Origin: Segetibacter sp.
GTDB lineage: Bacteria; Bacteroidota; Bacteroidia; Chitinophagales; Chitinophagaceae
Direction of reading: 5' to 3'
Assembly (NCBI GenBank): GCA_030146445.1
Contig: JASLBT010000215.1
Span: 1 to 7,655 of the forward strand
Length of the DNA: 7,655 bases
Position 1 is the stretch's first letter. Every line of letters begins with the position of its first letter. Of this stretch, positions 4,726 through 7,655 are shown one piece after another. The notes below the pieces were generated by a model. That model ran no database searches, was not told where the DNA came from, and was given only the letters and a program-made list of their open reading frames with translations. The position numbers were made by a program, and so were the translations under genes.

Positions 4726-7251
4726 ATGGGATCCGAAGGAAATAGCAGTTTTGTTGAGAAGATGAGCGGCAAGATCATCATTGCTTTCGCATTGGTGTTG
4801 CTGTCGCTTGGTGTGATGTGGCTCGTGAACAACCTGGCATTTAATAAAATAAGCACCATTGTTACAGAGCTGTCGACACCAAACGAAAAGCTCCTCCTTT
4901 CCCGTAAATTATATGTCGATGTTGCAAACCTGCCGCATTTACAAAGGTTGCAGGTAATGGCGGGGAACCGCAAGCCGTCTGAGTCGTTTACGAGCCAGAC
5001 CCGTCGTATAAACACCACCATCAACCAGCTTGCTTTGCTTTTAGTTGATAAGCCGGTGCAAAAGCAACGGGTAGATTCGATTGGCAGGCTGATGCGCCTG
5101 AGCAATAAACTCTTTTCTGATTACCTCAGGCTCGGCTACAATATCGGGCGGCGCAAAGCCTTCGAACGGCAGCTTAATGCGATTTCAGCCCAGATGGACA
5201 GTGACAGGGTTGAGGTGGACAGCAGTGTGGTAACCCGGCAAAAGAAAGTAAAAACCACAACGATCATTCACCCCGACACGGTTAAGAAAACCAAACCCAA
5301 AAAATCCTGGCTCAAAAGAATATTTACAAAAGAAAAAAAGGATACCGCTGCACTGGCAACCGCACCTGCTCCAAAGGTGATCATTGAAGAAGAGTCGTCA
5401 ACAACCATCGACACCCTTGCCGTCTCGAAACAGGACACCAACCTGGCCGAACTGGGAAGTTCGTTACGCCGCATTGAAAAAGGACGACTCAAATCAACCG
5501 AGCTCCTGCGCGCGAGCGAACAGCAACTACTTAAAGCAAACGACATTCTGATCCACCGCCTGCTGGGTATACTCAATGACGTGGAGCAGGAGGAAATGAT
5601 GTTGGTGAAAAACCAAACTAACTCGACAAAAGAACTGGCTACAAATACAATCGCGTTAACACGTTCGATTACCATCCTCTTTATTGTATTGGCAATTGTG
5701 CTCACCGCATTACTCCTTGCAGATGTTGCCCGTAGCAGAGGCTACCGCAAGCAGCTCGAACTCGCGAAAAATGAAGCGGAATACCACAGCATGGCTAAGC
5801 AACGGTTCTTAACCAACATGAGCCACGAGATAAGAACCCCTTTACAATCGATTATAGGGTACACAGAGCAGCAATTACTTGGTAATAACAACAGCAACAA
5901 ATCAGCAGTAAAGGCAGTCTATAGCTCGTCCCAGCATTTACTGCAGATCGTAAATGAAGTACTTGATTACAGCAGGATCACTTCAGGCAAACTAACTTTT
6001 GAGAATACCTTGTTCTCTATGGCGGAAGTGGTCAACGAGGTTTCCTCGGGACTCCGGTTGCTGGCCGAAAAGAAAGGGCTCCGCTTAGATGTCAGGCTAA
6101 CAAATTCAGACACTGATTGGGTACTCGGAGATCGGTTCCGTCTAAAGCAGGTCTTGTATAATCTTCTGGGCAATGCTGTTAAATTTACTGAGCAGGGTGC
6201 TGTAACACTAACAGTTACGGGTGTGAAAGAAAGCGATTTTGCGTGTTATACGATAGTTGTTGAAGATACAGGCATTGGTATTGAACCTGGCGAATTAGAG
6301 CATGTGTTCAGGCAGTTCGAACAGGCCTCTAACAATAAGAGTGGAATGCATTATGGTAGCGGTCTTGGACTGAGTATCGTAAGGGAATTGATTGACGCCC
6401 AAAAAGGAAGTATATCGGTACAAAGTCAACCGGGTGTTGGCTCGGAGTTTAAGGTCGTCATCACCTATCCGCTTGCGAATGCTCCTGAAAACATGAGCAC
6501 CGACGATCAACCGGCAGTTGATATGAACTTTGACAAAACGGTATGGATCGTAGACGATGACCGGTTGATTCGAAATCTTGCTTCACTGATCTTCAGCAAG
6601 CACAACATTCGCCATCGCTGTTTTAGTTCGGCTGAAGACCTGCTGTCAGCGAACTTTGATAACGACGTTAAGTTAATCGTTTCGGATATCCGCTTACCGG
6701 GTATGGATGGGATCCGGTTGTGTAATGAATTGAAAAAAACGACTGGCGCCGACATAAAGATCATCGCACTTACCGCACAGGTGTTACCCCAGGAAAAAGA
6801 GGCCATTCTGGAAAATGGGTTTGACAGTATTCTATTAAAGCCATTTACAGAGGCTGCCCTGATCGAGTTGGTGCAGGAACTTGCGGTTCAGTCTGCACCA
6901 GAGCGTGTCGGGGCTTTCGACTTGTCGGGTTTACGTGGGTTGGTCAGCGACGAACAGCAGGTGATATCCATACTTGAACAGTGTTTCGACGATACATCAG
7001 TCGACAAAAATGAACTAAGGGATGCGGTAAACGGCGGCGACATGGAGACCAGTAGCCTGATCATTCATCGGTTGGCCGGCCGTGCAGGACAGGTTGGACA
7101 AAAGGAGTTCGCCAAAACCCTGAGATACTGGGAAAGTGAGCTGCGGTCGTCGGACGATCCCGCCGTGTTGAATACAATGCTCGCTGAAGTGATGCCTGAG
7201 CTCGAAAACTTCCTGGCGTTACTACAAAGCACGTTGGAAACAACGGTTTAG
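4726..7251 (+). CDS. Membrane-bound hybrid sensor histidine kinase (HisKA-HATPase-REC-Hpt)
   Basis: An inner-membrane sensor that autophosphorylates and passes phosphate along an internal His-Asp-His relay. In 841 residues: a membrane helix near 17-38, a sensor segment of about 275 residues, a second helix near 313-334, HisKA with phospho-acceptor H367 (SHEIRTP), HATPase with N box (N479, N483), G1 DTGIGI (514-519), F box (F528-F531) and G2 GSGLGL (544-549). A receiver follows with acidic D610-D612, phospho-acceptor D654, T683 and K705. A C-terminal Hpt at about 735-835 has H781. All relay residues are present, so it looks active. No HAMP, PAS or known sensor domain is seen. The sensor segment is mostly helical and holds a very basic patch (186-206). 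The usual Hpt Lys three residues after the His is Ala (A784). It has no DNA-binding output, so the phosphate must go to another protein; the convergent sigma-54 activator is the obvious candidate. The start at 4726 places helix 1 correctly. Confidence 0.93.
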   Translation: MGSEGNSSFVEKMSGKIIIAFALVLLSLGVMWLVNNLAFNKISTIVTELSTPNEKLLLSRKLYVDVANLPHLQRLQVMAGNRKPSESFTSQTRRINTTINQLALLLVDKPVQKQRVDSIGRLMRLSNKLFSDYLRLGYNIGRRKAFERQLNAISAQMDSDRVEVDSSVVTRQKKVKTTTIIHPDTVKKTKPKKSWLKRIFTKEKKDTAALATAPAPKVIIEEESSTTIDTLAVSKQDTNLAELGSSLRRIEKGRLKSTELLRASEQQLLKANDILIHRLLGILNDVEQEEMMLVKNQTNSTKELATNTIALTRSITILFIVLAIVLTALLLADVARSRGYRKQLELAKNEAEYHSMAKQRFLTNMSHEIRTPLQSIIGYTEQQLLGNNNSNKSAVKAVYSSSQHLLQIVNEVLDYSRITSGKLTFENTLFSMAEVVNEVSSGLRLLAEKKGLRLDVRLTNSDTDWVLGDRFRLKQVLYNLLGNAVKFTEQGAVTLTVTGVKESDFACYTIVVEDTGIGIEPGELEHVFRQFEQASNNKSGMHYGSGLGLSIVRELIDAQKGSISVQSQPGVGSEFKVVITYPLANAPENMSTDDQPAVDMNFDKTVWIVDDDRLIRNLASLIFSKHNIRHRCFSSAEDLLSANFDNDVKLIVSDIRLPGMDGIRLCNELKKTTGADIKIIALTAQVLPQEKEAILENGFDSILLKPFTEAALIELVQELAVQSAPERVGAFDLSGLRGLVSDEQQVISILEQCFDDTSVDKNELRDAVNGGDMETSSLIIHRLAGRAGQVGQKEFAKTLRYWESELRSSDDPAVLNTMLAEVMPELENFLALLQSTLETTV

Positions 7252-7655
7252 TTATTCAATCCCGTATTGTTCCATTTTATAGTACAGCGTTTTCCGATCG
7301 ATGTTTAACAGCTTTGCTGCCTTTGTTTTGTTGTACCTTGTTTGCAACAATACCCTGGCGATGGTTTCTTTTTCACCCACTTCCTGGATGGCTTTAAGGT
7401 CGACGGTAGGCTTTCTTGATTGCTGGTCTATGGTATCGATCATTTCCTCCGGCAATACGTCGGTCCCGGCAATCTCACTTTTACTCAGGAGCACCATACG
7501 CTTTATCACATTACGCAGTTCGCGGAGATTACCCGGCCAGTCATAGTCTTCGAATACCCGCATAGCCTCGGCACTGATGTCTTTTACCGAGCGGTTCAAT
7601 TCCAGGTTTGCCTGTTCGACAAAGTGGGCAACAAATAAGCGAAGGTCGTCGCCCC
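7252..7655 (-). CDS. Sigma-54-dependent transcriptional activator (NtrC family), C-terminal part only
   Basis: This is the last 134 residues of a bacterial enhancer-binding protein that activates sigma-54 RNA polymerase by ATP hydrolysis; the start lies beyond the right edge. The frame is open to the edge. It begins in the C-terminal subdomain of the AAA+ module, with LRLFVAHFVEQ and then the hallmark YDWPGNLRELRNVIKRMVLL. After a linker, the last 40 or so residues form a Fis-type helix-turn-helix (ARVLLQTRYNKTKAAKLL then NIDRKTLYYKMEQYGI). The ATPase Walker motifs and GAFTGA loop lie outside the window. In this family such a tail usually follows an N-terminal receiver, which would make it an AtoC/ZraR-like response regulator, but this cannot be seen here. 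A TTG at 7599 can look like a start but only marks mid-domain. The gene is convergent with the hybrid kinase with no base between the two stop codons, and the pair may form one pathway. Confidence 0.92.
   Translation of the reverse strand, partial: GDDLRLFVAHFVEQANLELNRSVKDISAEAMRVFEDYDWPGNLRELRNVIKRMVLLSKSEIAGTDVLPEEMIDTIDQQSRKPTVDLKAIQEVGEKETIARVLLQTRYNKTKAAKLLNIDRKTLYYKMEQYGIE

Noticed and set aside
5268..5705. Minus-strand 145-residue frame within the kinase sensor segment
   Set aside because: Ser-rich antisense reading of the helical sensor segment; the plus-strand frame is continuous between two membrane helices.

Overview
The window looks like a piece of a Bacteroidota chromosome, most likely Chitinophagia/Chitinophagaceae. 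This is inferred from protein style (SpoU methylase, ligase-associated helicase, hybrid kinase plus sigma-54 regulator), starts without a Shine-Dalgarno sequence, and promoter elements of the Bacteroidota TTTG / TAnnTTTG type. There are five protein genes, two of them cut by the window edges. I see no tRNA, rRNA, CRISPR array, insertion sequence or phage gene.

Layout. (1) Positions 1-418, minus: the N-terminal 139 residues of a UbiA-like membrane prenyltransferase, running off the left edge. (2) 545-1078, minus: a complete TrmH/SpoU-family RNA 2'-O-ribose methyltransferase, probably upstream of the prenyltransferase in the same direction but with a 126-bp gap holding a candidate promoter. (3) 1079-1732: about 650 bp with no recognisable gene between divergent genes, with small dyads and a strongly C-rich, G-poor stretch. 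(4) 1733-4336, plus: a complete Lhr-like, ligase-associated DExH DNA helicase with all helicase motifs and an apparent insertion between motifs II and III. (5) 4337-4725: about 390 bp without a convincing gene, ending in a period-7 tandem repeat that runs into a near-consensus Bacteroidota promoter. (6) 4726-7251, plus: a complete hybrid sensor kinase (two membrane segments, HisKA, HATPase, receiver, Hpt). (7) 7252-7655, minus: the C-terminal end of a sigma-54-dependent activator with a Fis-type helix-turn-helix, whose stop codon directly abuts that of the kinase.

How they work together. The kinase and the sigma-54 activator are a plausible signalling pair. The kinase carries a full His-Asp-His relay but no DNA-binding output, and the neighbour is an output protein whose N-terminus (probably a receiver) lies outside the window. 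The helicase belongs to a DNA-repair family usually encoded beside an ATP-dependent ligase, a nuclease and a phosphoesterase; none is visible here. The prenyltransferase (quinone biosynthesis) and RNA methylase look like ordinary housekeeping genes. I did not find a clear new biological system; the best leads are the helicase insertion and missing partners, the kinase's sensor loop, the repeat-promoter arrangement, and the two unexplained intergenic regions.
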